Positions 18,192-26,656 of a DNA stretch of 64,000 bases are shown here, in pieces. Within the stretch, counting starts at the first letter, position 1. The number at the start of each line of letters is the position of its first letter. The DNA is from Sandaracinaceae bacterium. Lineage in GTDB: Bacteria > Myxococcota_A > Polyangia > Polyangiales > Houyiibacteriaceae. Location of the stretch: positions 320,661 to 384,660 of the forward strand of contig JACKEJ010000012.1 of assembly GCA_020633055.1 (NCBI GenBank). Direction: 5' to 3'. The translations under genes and the position numbers were made by a program. The notes beneath the pieces are model-generated. The model was not told the origin of the DNA, did not search any database, and saw nothing but the letters and a program-made list of their open reading frames with translations.

Positions 18192-18277
18192 CGGGCGCGC
18201 GCGGACCACGCCGGGCGGTCTCACCCGCGCGCAACACCTGATGCGAATTTCCATCGGGCTGCTATGTTCGGGCGGTC

Positions 18278-19348
18278 ATGCGCAAGCCCTTCGATCCCCA
18301 TGGAGCCTTCACCGCCCTCGTCACACCCTTCACGGGGACGGGGGACAAGGCCAAGTGCGACGAGGGGGCTTTCCGCGCCAACATCGAGTTCCAGATCGCG
18401 AACGGCATCACCGGCCTCGTGCCCTGCGGCACTACCGGCGAGTCGCCCACGCTCACCTGGGACGAGCACAACCGCGTCATCGAGCTGTGCGTCGAGGTCA
18501 CCGGGGAGCGCGTCAGCGTCCTGGCGGGCACCGGCAGCAACAGCACCGACGAGGCCATCTGGAGCTCGCGGCACGCGCGCGACCTGGGCGCCAGCGCTGG
18601 CCTGCTGGTGGACTGCTACTACAACGGCCCGAGCTCCCTCGAGCTGCGCGAAGAGTACTACGAGCGCGTGCTCTCGGCCGTGTCCGACTTCCCCATCGTG
18701 CCCTACATCATCCCCGGCCGCAGCGGCTGCGCGCTGCTGGCGCCCGACGTGGCCATCCTGCACCAGGCGTCCCCGGAGATGGTGCCGGCCGTCAAGCAGG
18801 CCACCGGCGACCTCGACCGCATGGCCGAAGACCGCGAGCTGGCCGGCGACACCCTCGCCATCCTCTCCGGCGATGACGACCTCACGCTGGCCATGATGAG
18901 TGACCAGCGCATTCGGGCCAGCGGCGTCATCAGCGTGATGACCAACCTCGTGCCCGGCGCCATCACGGAGATGGTGCAGGCCCAGGCCGCCGGCGACGAG
19001 GCGCGCGCGCAGGCCCTCCAGGAGCAGCTCAAGCCCCTGTTCGCGTTGGTGGGCTGCGCCGTGCCCGCCACGCGCCGGCTCCCCTCGGGCCGCGAGGTGG
19101 CGACCGTCGACAAGTTCCGCAACCCGAGCGCCGTCAAGACCATGATGGCGGGCCTCGGCATGCTCACCCACGGGCTGCGCGCGCCCCTTGGCTCGATGAG
19201 TCAGCCGGCCGTGGCGCGTTGCCGTGAGGCCCTCCGGGCCGTGCACCAGCAAACCCCCGATCTCCTCGCGCCCATCGAGGAAGCCTTCTCCGTGTCGGTC
19301 GCAGCGCGGCTGGCGGACGACGAGGTCTGGTCGGGCCTTTGTCGCTGA
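18278..19348 (+). CDS. dapA: Dihydrodipicolinate synthase family protein (DapA-like)
   Basis: The family condenses pyruvate with an aldehyde through a Schiff base; DapA makes the lysine/diaminopimelate precursor. The protein has the PCGTTGES threonine pair, DCYYNGPS, the active-site tyrosine in VPYIIPGRSG (Y143) and the Schiff-base lysine in VKQATGDL (K173). At 356 aa it is some 60 residues longer than E. coli DapA, with an extra C-terminal helical tail after about residue 290. The YIIPGR replacing the common YNVPGR is mildly atypical. True DapA and related lyases are hard to separate by eye, so the symbol is probable rather than certain. Confidence 0.82.
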   Translation: MRKPFDPHGAFTALVTPFTGTGDKAKCDEGAFRANIEFQIANGITGLVPCGTTGESPTLTWDEHNRVIELCVEVTGERVSVLAGTGSNSTDEAIWSSRHARDLGASAGLLVDCYYNGPSSLELREEYYERVLSAVSDFPIVPYIIPGRSGCALLAPDVAILHQASPEMVPAVKQATGDLDRMAEDRELAGDTLAILSGDDDLTLAMMSDQRIRASGVISVMTNLVPGAITEMVQAQAAGDEARAQALQEQLKPLFALVGCAVPATRRLPSGREVATVDKFRNPSAVKTMMAGLGMLTHGLRAPLGSMSQPAVARCREALRAVHQQTPDLLAPIEEAFSVSVAARLADDEVWSGLCR

Positions 19349-22113
19349 GCGAGCACGACACAGGCCGGCCGTCGTTCGTGCGCCGGCATCAGCGCACCAC
19401 CCGCGTCATGATCGCGCTCACCGTGGGGGTGGGCATCGCAGGCTGCGCCACCTTCTTCGCCATCCGCCGGTACAACCGCGGACCGCGCGAGATGACGCGC
19501 GCTGGCGTGGTCATGCGGGTGGTCGAGACCGAAGAGCGCGCCCCGCGGCGGCTGGGGCTCGTGGCGGCGCGCGGCGACGTCCTGATCGAGAGCGACACGC
19601 TGCGCGTCGTCATCGCCGGGGGAGGGCGCACCGAGACGCCGCTCGGGGCCGTGCTGGAGGCCTCGCTCGCCAACGGTGAGGGCCTCGCCCGAGGCGCGAC
19701 GCTGGTGCCTATCGTGACCGATGGCGAGCGCGAACACCCCATCGTGTTCGAGTCTTTCCGGCTGGTCGAACGCGGTGACGACGACCAGCGCGTGGCGTTG
19801 CGCCTCACGGGTCACGCGCGTGTCGGCGGCCATGACGTCCGGGTGTATCTCGAGTACCGCCTGAGCGACGACCGGCACGCGTTGATGATCAGCACGCAGC
19901 TCATCGCCGAGCACGCCGTCGAGCTCGCGCCCGCGCTGGTCGTGAGGTGGGGAGGGCACGCACCCTACGTGCCGGGCCATGGCCGCGTGGTGGGCGCCAT
20001 GGAGGCCGTCGCGCCGGTCGTGGGCGCCGATATGCGCGGTGCCGAGGGCATCACCGGGGCTGCCGTGTTCGCCAGCCACGCGCCGCTCCACGTCCACACG
20101 GAGACCCAACGACACGGCACGGTCGAGGACCTCGACCAGATGCGCGCGGCCGTGGCCGTTTTGCCCCTCGAGCCCGACCAGCCGCGCACGCAGACCTTCG
20201 GGTTGGTGCTGTCCGAGTTCGGCCTGGCGGACGCCGTGCGGCGCATGGGTTGGCTCGAAGGTCAGCCCTTTCCCGAGGTGTCGGTGCGCGTCCCGGGCGC
20301 CCCCACGGGAACGCGTGTGCGTCTCCGGCGCGGGGGCGTGGAGCTGATCGTCGCACAGGCGGACGCCCGCGGCGTGGCCGTGGTCCCCCTGCTGGGCGAC
20401 CCGGACGCGTCCGAGCCCTACGTGGTCCAGGCGGAGGCCTATGGATACCTGCCGAGCGAGCCGCTGGCGGTGCAGGCCGGGGAGCGTGTGCGTCTCGTCA
20501 TCCCAAAGGGCGGCCAGGTCTGGGTACGCCTCGGCGACCTGCGCGGCACCCCGCTGCCCGCGCGCATCCGCATCCTCGGGCGGGACGGAACCGACACGCC
20601 CAACCTGGGGCCCGACTACCTCGCGCGTGGCGCGGGCGAGGCCGTGGTCACGGCCACCGGCGAGGCCATCGTCCCGCTCCCGCCGGGCTCCTACCGCGTC
20701 ATCGTCAGCCACGGACCCGAGTGGTCCATCGTGGTCAGCGACGTCGTGGTGACGGAGGGCGAGCGACCCGCCATCGACGGACGCATCGAACACGTGATCC
20801 CTCCCCGCGGTTGGATCGCCTGTGATTTCCACGTCCACCAGGCTCCCAGTGACGACAGCTCCGTGTCCATCGAGGACCGTGTCGCGACCTTGGTGGCCGA
20901 GGGCATCTCGTTCGCCGTCCCGACCGACCACAACGAGGTCAGCAGCTACGCTCCTGGCATCGAGGCGCACGCCCTGGAGGACTTCGGCACGGTCACCGGC
21001 GTGGAGGTGACTACCTGGGACCCCAACTTCGGTCACTTCAACGCGTTCCCCTATCCCCTCGACGCCGAGCGCCCGCACAACGGCGCGCCCGTCCACGTGC
21101 AGCGCACCCCCGCCGACCTGTTCGCGGAGCTTCACGCCACGCGGGCAGGCATGCTGGTGCAGGTCAACCACCCCCGGCTCGAGCCCAACATCGGCTACTT
21201 CGACCTGACGGGCTTCGACCCCGCCACGCTCACGGCCACGGGCTTCTACGACCCCGGCTACGACCTGATCGAGATCTGGAACGGGTACGACCTGGCCCGC
21301 CCCACCTACGTCGAGCGCGTGTTCCAGGAGTGGCTGGCCCTGCTCGAGGGGGGCGTCCGCGTGGTGGGCACGGGCAACAGTGACTCGCACCCCGTGCGCT
21401 ACCACTGGGCGGGCTACCCACGCACCTACGTCTACGCCCCCGACGGTCCGCGGGACCCAGAGCGCGTGCTGGAGGCGCTGCGCGCTGGGCGTGTGTTCGT
21501 CACCAGCGGGCCGTTCCTGGAGGCCAGCATCGAGGGGCAGCTGCCCGGCGGTCGCGTCACCGCCCGTGACGGTGAGGTGCTCGTGGACGTCGAGGTGCGC
21601 GCGCCGGCCTACATCGACGTCGAGGAGCTGCAGGTCTTCGTCGGGCGCTCGTTGGTGCACACCATCCCCATCCGTCACGCGCGGCCCGTCGTGGACCCGG
21701 CCCCCACCGCGGCGCGCGACGCGCCTCCGATCGTGCGCTACCAGGGTCAGCTGCGTGTCCCCATCGAGCGGGACTCCCCCGTGGTGGTGCGCGTCCGCTC
21801 GGCGACGCCGATGGACGACTTCTTCGGCCGCCGTGGGGTCATCCCGATGGCCTTCACCAACCCCATCTTCGTCGACGCGGACGGCGACGGCGCGCTGCGC
21901 TGGTTCCCCGTCGTGGACGCGGGGGTCGGCGCCCGCGGCGGTAGCGCTCGTGAGCAGGGGGTGGGCGCGCCACTGCCCGAGGCGGGTCCGGCGGGGGAAG
22001 ACGCAGCCGCCGGGTCTCAGCCCGAGGCGGACGCGGGCCCGCGGCAGCCCGCAGTGGGCGGGGGCGGTTCCGATGTCGCTGCGCCGAACGACCAGGCCGG
22101 AGCCGAAGGCTGA
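19339..22113 (+). CDS. CehA/McbA-type PHP-domain metallohydrolase, membrane-anchored
   Basis: A 924 aa protein with an N-terminal hydrophobic anchor (MIALTVGVGIAGC) containing a possible lipobox. A beta-rich region of about 450 residues follows, then a PHP-type metal-dependent phosphoesterase domain: DFHVH (496-500), PTDHNE (528-533), VNHPR (about 609) and GNSDSHP (about 678-684). The C-terminus is Gly/Pro/Ala-rich. CehA-like proteins are metal-dependent hydrolases, but the substrate here is unknown. The first start in frame is TTG 19339, which overlaps dapA by 10 nt; GTG 19378 and ATG 19408 are alternatives. Translational coupling to dapA is therefore possible but not certain. Confidence 0.82.
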   Translation: MSLSEHDTGRPSFVRRHQRTTRVMIALTVGVGIAGCATFFAIRRYNRGPREMTRAGVVMRVVETEERAPRRLGLVAARGDVLIESDTLRVVIAGGGRTETPLGAVLEASLANGEGLARGATLVPIVTDGEREHPIVFESFRLVERGDDDQRVALRLTGHARVGGHDVRVYLEYRLSDDRHALMISTQLIAEHAVELAPALVVRWGGHAPYVPGHGRVVGAMEAVAPVVGADMRGAEGITGAAVFASHAPLHVHTETQRHGTVEDLDQMRAAVAVLPLEPDQPRTQTFGLVLSEFGLADAVRRMGWLEGQPFPEVSVRVPGAPTGTRVRLRRGGVELIVAQADARGVAVVPLLGDPDASEPYVVQAEAYGYLPSEPLAVQAGERVRLVIPKGGQVWVRLGDLRGTPLPARIRILGRDGTDTPNLGPDYLARGAGEAVVTATGEAIVPLPPGSYRVIVSHGPEWSIVVSDVVVTEGERPAIDGRIEHVIPPRGWIACDFHVHQAPSDDSSVSIEDRVATLVAEGISFAVPTDHNEVSSYAPGIEAHALEDFGTVTGVEVTTWDPNFGHFNAFPYPLDAERPHNGAPVHVQRTPADLFAELHATRAGMLVQVNHPRLEPNIGYFDLTGFDPATLTATGFYDPGYDLIEIWNGYDLARPTYVERVFQEWLALLEGGVRVVGTGNSDSHPVRYHWAGYPRTYVYAPDGPRDPERVLEALRAGRVFVTSGPFLEASIEGQLPGGRVTARDGEVLVDVEVRAPAYIDVEELQVFVGRSLVHTIPIRHARPVVDPAPTAARDAPPIVRYQGQLRVPIERDSPVVVRVRSATPMDDFFGRRGVIPMAFTNPIFVDADGDGALRWFPVVDAGVGARGGSAREQGVGAPLPEAGPAGEDAAAGSQPEADAGPRQPAVGGGGSDVAAPNDQAGAEG

Positions 22114-22257
22114 GGCGCGCTCGGGGGTCGTCCGGTCGTCCATGCGAGCGACCAGGTCAGGGACGATGGGCACCCCCCCCCAGATGCCCCGGTACGACAC
22201 GTCGGAGTGGGCCCGAGAGCGCTGGCGACGGGTCTCGGCGTTCCCGACGGCCCCGCG

Positions 22258-23175
22258 TCAGAGAGCCGAGCGGGTCAGCTGCAGGATCTCGAAGATGGCC
22301 CGTGACGCGGGCGACTTGTTGAGCGTGTAGAAGTGGATGCCCGGCACGCCCAGCGGGGCGGTCCCGAACACGTCGTCACGCGTGGGCTCGAGCAGCTGCC
22401 GGCACTGATGAGCGGCGTACTGCACGCCGGCCCAGAACACCTCCTGCGGGTCGTCCTCGATGGTCTCGAGGTGCTGCGCGAAGCGCTCAGGGAACTTCGC
22501 GCCGCACATGGCCGTGAAGCGTTGGATCTGCTTCACGTTCGTGACGGGCATGATGCCGGCCACGATGGGCACGTTCACCCCGGCCGCATGGGCGCGCTCG
22601 CAGAAGCCGAGGAAGCTGGCGTTGTCGAAGAACAGCTGCGAGACCAGGAAGTCCACCCCAGCGTTGACCTTGTCGACCAGGTACGCCAGGTCGGCCTCGG
22701 CGCTCTCGGCCTCGGGGTGTACCTCGGGGTAGCAGGCCGCGCCCACGCAGAAGCGGTCGCCGTAGCGCTCGCGGATGAACGCCACCAGCTCGGCGCCCTG
22801 GGAGAAGCCGCCGTCCACGGTGACGAAGCGCTCGGCCCCCTTCGGAGGGTCGCCACGCAGCGCCAGCACGTTCTCGATGCCCAGCTCGCCCAAGCGGTCC
22901 AGGATCTCCGCGATCTCGTCGCGCGTGGAGCCCACGCAGGTGAGGTGCGCCATGGCCTCGATGCCCAGCTCGCGCTTGATGCGGCCCACCAGCTCGATGG
23001 TGCGGCTGCGGGTGCTGCCGCCGGCGCCATACGTCACCGACACGTAGTCGGGGCGCAGCTTGGCCAGCTGCTCCAGGCTCTTCCACAGCACGGTCTCTCC
23101 GGCTTCGGTCTTCGGCGGGAAGAACTCGAAGCTGAACACGGGGCGCTTGTGGGCGAGGCGGTCGGCGATGCGCAT
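22258..23175 (-). CDS. metF: 5,10-methylenetetrahydrofolate reductase MetF
   Basis: A 305 aa FAD-dependent TIM-barrel enzyme that reduces methylene-THF to methyl-THF, the methyl donor for methionine synthesis. Diagnostic segments are FSFEFFPPKTEAGE near the N-terminus, VSVTYGAGGSTR, HLTCVGSTRDEI, NVLALRGDPPKG, GAACYPEVHPEA, and DFLVSQLFFDN toward the C-terminal side. The ATG at 23173-23175 gives the standard family length. The gene is divergent from pyrD with 48 bp between starts. The 144-bp gap on its 3' side, before the CehA-like gene end at 22113, shows no clear gene. Confidence 0.96.
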   Translation of the reverse strand: MRIADRLAHKRPVFSFEFFPPKTEAGETVLWKSLEQLAKLRPDYVSVTYGAGGSTRSRTIELVGRIKRELGIEAMAHLTCVGSTRDEIAEILDRLGELGIENVLALRGDPPKGAERFVTVDGGFSQGAELVAFIRERYGDRFCVGAACYPEVHPEAESAEADLAYLVDKVNAGVDFLVSQLFFDNASFLGFCERAHAAGVNVPIVAGIMPVTNVKQIQRFTAMCGAKFPERFAQHLETIEDDPQEVFWAGVQYAAHQCRQLLEPTRDDVFGTAPLGVPGIHFYTLNKSPASRAIFEILQLTRSAL

Positions 23176-23223
23176 GGGGCGCACCGTAGCAGTCCCCCGG
23201 CACGCTGCTAGGCTGCCGCCGCG

Positions 23224-24336
23224 ATGCTCTACCGTACCCTCCTGCGGCCCCTGCTGTACCTCCTGCCGGCGGAGACGGCGCACCACCTCACGTTCGGCCT
23301 GCTGCGCGCTTTCGCGCGGGTCCCGCTGTTCCGGCGCCTGCTGAAGCGTGTGTGCTCGGCCACCAGCCCGGCGCTCGTCACCCGCGCGCTGGGCATGCAG
23401 CTGCCCAACCCGGTGGGCTTGGCGGCGGGCTTCGACAAGGACGCGCAGGGCTTCGAGGCGCTGGGGGCGCTCGGCTTCGGCTTCGTCGAGGTGGGCACGC
23501 TCACGGGGCAGGCACAGCCAGGCAACCCGAAGCCGCGGCTCTTCCGCCTGGTGAAGGACCGCGCGCTGGTGAACCGCATGGGCTTCAACAACGGGGGCAG
23601 CGCGGCCGCGGCCGAGCGCCTGGCCGAGCCCCGCGAGACGCGCGTGGGCGTGAACCTCGGCAAGAGCAAGGTGGTGGCGGAGGAGGACGCGGCCGCGGAC
23701 TACGTGCTGAGCGCGGAGCGGCTGGCGGCGTCGGCGGACTACGTGGTGGTCAACGTCAGCTCGCCCAACACGCCCGGGCTGCGCAACCTGCAGGCCGTCG
23801 AGAAGCTCCGCCCGTTGCTGTCGGCGGTGCAGGAGGCCGTCGCGCGCGTCGCGCCCGCGAACCGTCAGATCCCGCTGCTCGTGAAGATCGCGCCGGACTT
23901 GGCGGACGAGGACATCGACGAGGTGGCGGACCTGGCCACCGAGCTGGGGCTCTCGGGCATCATCGCCACCAACACCACCATCTCGCGCGCCGGGCTGCGC
24001 TCGCATCCCGCGGCGGTCGAAGCCTGCGGCGCGGGTGGGCTCAGCGGCGCCCCCCTCGAGCAGCGCGCGCTGGCGGTGCTGCAGCGGCTGAGGGCGCGTG
24101 TGGGGCCCGACATGACGCTGGTGGCCGTGGGCGGCATCGAGACGCCGGAGCAGGCCTACGCCCGCATCCGCGCGGGGGCCAGCCTGGTTCAGATCTACAC
24201 GGGCTTCGTGTACCACGGCCCGCTGCTGCCGAAGCGCCTCGCGTTGGGCCTCGAGCGGCTCGCCCGTCGCGATGGGTTCGAGCGGGTATCCGACGCGGTC
24301 GGTGTGGACGCCCCTCGGCCAGCCACCGAAGTTTGA
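23224..24336 (+). CDS. pyrD: Class 2 (quinone-linked) dihydroorotate dehydrogenase PyrD
   Basis: PyrD oxidises dihydroorotate to orotate in pyrimidine synthesis, passing electrons to quinone at the inner membrane. The 370 aa protein has the N-terminal amphipathic helices typical of class 2 (LYRTLLRPLLYLLPAETAHH), FMN-barrel motifs GLAAGFDKDA and NRMGFNNGG, and the catalytic-serine region VNVSSPNTPGLRNLQ. TNTTISR and GVGG-like phosphate-binding residues (VAVGGIETPEQAYARI) follow near the end. Length is slightly above the usual 335-350 because of a polar C-terminal tail. It lies 12 nt before the repeat-protein gene. Confidence 0.95.
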   Translation: MLYRTLLRPLLYLLPAETAHHLTFGLLRAFARVPLFRRLLKRVCSATSPALVTRALGMQLPNPVGLAAGFDKDAQGFEALGALGFGFVEVGTLTGQAQPGNPKPRLFRLVKDRALVNRMGFNNGGSAAAAERLAEPRETRVGVNLGKSKVVAEEDAAADYVLSAERLAASADYVVVNVSSPNTPGLRNLQAVEKLRPLLSAVQEAVARVAPANRQIPLLVKIAPDLADEDIDEVADLATELGLSGIIATNTTISRAGLRSHPAAVEACGAGGLSGAPLEQRALAVLQRLRARVGPDMTLVAVGGIETPEQAYARIRAGASLVQIYTGFVYHGPLLPKRLALGLERLARRDGFERVSDAVGVDAPRPATEV

Positions 24337-24348
24337 TACGCTGCGGGG

Positions 24349-24828
24349 ATGTCTCGCACGCTCCTCCCCCTCCTGCTCGTCGCGCGCTCACGTGCGTTCC
24401 AAGCGGCGCTCGCCTGCAGTGCCCTCGCCATCACGTCCCTCGCCGCCCCGAGCCGCGCGGCGGCTGACATCACCATCTACCGGGGCGGGTCGCGCTGGGC
24501 CGTCATCGAGGACGACGGCGACGTCTACATCAACGGCAGCCGCGCCGGCGAGATCGAGGACGACGGGGACGTCTACGTCAACGGCAGCCGCGTCGGCGAA
24601 GTGGAGAGCGACGGCGACATCTACCGCAACGGCAGCCGCGTGGGCGAGATCGAGAGTGACGGGGACGTCTACATCAACGGCAGCCGCGTGGGCGAGATCG
24701 AGAGCGACGGGGACATCTACTTGAACGGCTCACGCTGGGGGCAAGCGCAGAGCTGCTGCGCGAGCTACACCCAGCTGCAGAAGGTCGTAGCCGTGCTGGT
24801 CTTCTTCGACAGCGGCTACGCGCGCTGA
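24349..24828 (+). CDS. Secreted beta-flower-like repeat protein
   Basis: A 159 aa protein with a signal peptide (hydrophobic LALACSALAITSLAAPSRA, cleavage near 40). Five consecutive 16-residue repeats follow, built as G-S-R-x-G-E-I/V-E-x-D-G-D-V/I-Y-x-N, and then a partial sixth. After the repeats there is a CC pair and a short hydrophobic tail. The alternating Gly, acidic and Tyr pattern resembles the so-called four-fold beta-flower domains, where such short strand repeats form a propeller-like disc. That assignment is by pattern only. No function is known to me. It lies 12 nt after pyrD and 20 nt before a GMC oxidoreductase gene, which may share its transcript. Confidence 0.82.
   Translation: MSRTLLPLLLVARSRAFQAALACSALAITSLAAPSRAAADITIYRGGSRWAVIEDDGDVYINGSRAGEIEDDGDVYVNGSRVGEVESDGDIYRNGSRVGEIESDGDVYINGSRVGEIESDGDIYLNGSRWGQAQSCCASYTQLQKVVAVLVFFDSGYAR
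24487..24726 (+). repeat. 48-bp coding tandem repeat (5 units) in the beta-flower-like gene
   Basis: Five in-frame 48-bp units start at 24487, 24535, 24583, 24631 and 24679. Units 2-5 are most alike, differing mainly at codon wobble positions and at the E-D/E-S acidic pair. A partial sixth unit begins at 24727. Because the unit length is a multiple of three, slippage or recombination would change copy number without a frameshift. Confidence 0.9.
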
Positions 24829-24848
24829 GCCGACCCTCCGAGACACCC

Positions 24849-26477
24849 ATGACCTCACCCAAGTACGACTACATCGTGGTCGGCGCTGGCTCGGCCGGCT
24901 GCTGCATCGCCAACCGACTCTCCGCGGACCCGAGCGTGCGCGTCTTGCTGCTCGAGGCGGGGGGCAAGGACAACAACCCGGTCATCAAGATGGGCATCGG
25001 GTTCAGTCGGCTCATGTACGACAAGTCGGTCAGCAACATCTACGAGACCCAGCCGGAGCCCAACCTCAAGGGGCGCCGCGTGCACGTGGTGCGTGGGCGC
25101 GTGATGGGCGGGTGCAGCTCCATCAACGGGCAGGTCTACATGCGCGGTCAGCGCCAGGACTACGACGACTGGGCGGCGCTGCCGGGCTGCGAGGGCTGGA
25201 GCTACGACGAGCTGCTGCCGTACTTCCGCAAGTCCGAGCACTACGAGCCGGGCCCCGAGAGCGACTATCACGGGCGCGGGGGCGAGCTGAACGTCACGTA
25301 CCCGTCGTGGCACTACGCCATCACCGACGCGTACCTGGACGCGGCGGTGAGCATCGGCATCCCCCGCAACGACGACCTCAACGGGGAGAACCAAGAGGGC
25401 ATCGGCCTGATGCAGCTCAACCAGAAGGACCGCCAGCGCTGGAGCTCGGCCGACGCGTTCCTCAGCAAGGAGGTCAAGGCGCGCCCGAACCTGGACATCA
25501 CGGTGCACGCGCACGTGCGGCGCGTCGTGCTCGAGGGCAAGCGCGCCGTCGCGGTCGAGTACCAGGACAAGCGCGGCAAGGTGCACCGCGTGGACGTCGC
25601 GCGCGAGGTGGTGCTGGCGGCCGGCGCGTACAACTCCGCGCCCATCCTCGAGATGTCGGGCATCGGCCGCGCGGACGTGGTGGCCAAGCTGGGCGTCACG
25701 CTGCAGCACGAGCTGCCCGGGGTCGGCGAGAACCTGCAGGACCACTTCCAGCTGTGGGTGCAGCAGGGGGTCAAGACCAAGCAGGTGCTGTCGGAGGACG
25801 GCAAGTTCCCGCGCGTCGTGTTCAACACCTTCAAGTACCTGTTCACCAAGCAAGGGCCGCTCACATTCCCGGCGGCCAACGTGGGCGCGTTCATCCCCAA
25901 CCAGGGCGCCGAGCGGCCCATCTTCCAGATTCACTTCACGCCTGGCGCGGGCACGCAGGACGATCAGGGCAACATGGTCGCCAGCAAGGAGCCGGGCGTG
26001 AACTCCACGGTGACGGTGGTGCGACCGACGTCTCGCGGCAGCGTGCACGCGAGCAGTGTGGACCCCACGTCGTTCCCCGACATCGTCCACAATTACCTGG
26101 ACACCGAGCACGACCGCGCGCTGGCCGTCGAGGGCTTCAAGCTGCTGCGCGCCATCTTCGCCTCGGAGAGCTTCGCGCCGCACGCGACACACGAGCTCAT
26201 CCCGGGCAGCAGCGTGGTGACCGACGAGCAGATCCTCGACTTCTGGCGCACCGACGGCATGAGCGTTTACCACCCCGTCGGCTCCGCCAAGATGGGTGCT
26301 GCGGACGACCCTCTGGCTGTCGTCGACAACGCGTGTCGCGTCCACGGTCTCGAGGGGCTGCGCGTGGTGGACGCCTCGGTGTTCCCGCTGCTGCCCTCGG
26401 GCAACACGCACGCGCCCACGGTGGCCGTCGCCGAGCGCACATGCGACCTCATCTTGGGCAAGCCGCTGCTGGCCTAG
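24849..26477 (+). CDS. GMC-family FAD-dependent oxidoreductase (choline/alcohol dehydrogenase type)
   Basis: A 542 aa flavoprotein of the glucose-methanol-choline family. The ADP-binding motif GAGSAGCCIANRLS is at residues 12-25. The GMC signature around VVRGRVMGGCSSINGQVYMRG, the NSAPILEMSGIGR region and LPGVGENLQDH are present. So are the active-site histidine segment MSVYHPVGSAKMG and the C-terminal NTHAPTVAVAER. The enzyme probably oxidises an alcohol, and choline is only one option. No signal peptide is visible. The ATG at 24849 fits the family start. The stop codon sits at the start of an 11-bp tandem repeat. Confidence 0.92.
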   Translation: MTSPKYDYIVVGAGSAGCCIANRLSADPSVRVLLLEAGGKDNNPVIKMGIGFSRLMYDKSVSNIYETQPEPNLKGRRVHVVRGRVMGGCSSINGQVYMRGQRQDYDDWAALPGCEGWSYDELLPYFRKSEHYEPGPESDYHGRGGELNVTYPSWHYAITDAYLDAAVSIGIPRNDDLNGENQEGIGLMQLNQKDRQRWSSADAFLSKEVKARPNLDITVHAHVRRVVLEGKRAVAVEYQDKRGKVHRVDVAREVVLAAGAYNSAPILEMSGIGRADVVAKLGVTLQHELPGVGENLQDHFQLWVQQGVKTKQVLSEDGKFPRVVFNTFKYLFTKQGPLTFPAANVGAFIPNQGAERPIFQIHFTPGAGTQDDQGNMVASKEPGVNSTVTVVRPTSRGSVHASSVDPTSFPDIVHNYLDTEHDRALAVEGFKLLRAIFASESFAPHATHELIPGSSVVTDEQILDFWRTDGMSVYHPVGSAKMGAADDPLAVVDNACRVHGLEGLRVVDASVFPLLPSGNTHAPTVAVAERTCDLILGKPLLA

Positions 26478-26521
26478 TCCTGGCCTGGTCCTGGCCTGGT
26501 CCTGGCCTGGTCCTGGCCTAG
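26467..26521. repeat. 11-bp tandem repeat at the 3' end of the GMC gene
   Basis: Five adjacent 11-bp units based on TCCTGGCCTGG run from the last codons and stop of the GMC gene (26467-26477, TGCTGGCCTAG) to 26521, where the last unit again ends CCTAG. The stop-codon end of the gene therefore appears to be the seed of the array. The remaining 135 bp to the convergent efflux gene shows no gene. Confidence 0.85.
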
Positions 26522-26656
26522 TCCGGGCTTGGCCCACCGGAGTTCGCCACGCGGCTGACGTCTCAGACGACGCGCGGCGGAGGGCATCCAGCGCGGGACT
26601 CCGGGGCTCGGGCCGAGCGTTCGCGGGCGCGCCGTCTCGCGCGCCCGTGACCGACG

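Noticed and set aside
19201..22200. 999-codon open frame on the minus strand
   Set aside because: It is antisense to the CehA-like gene, where clear metal motifs and correct codon bias sit on the plus strand.
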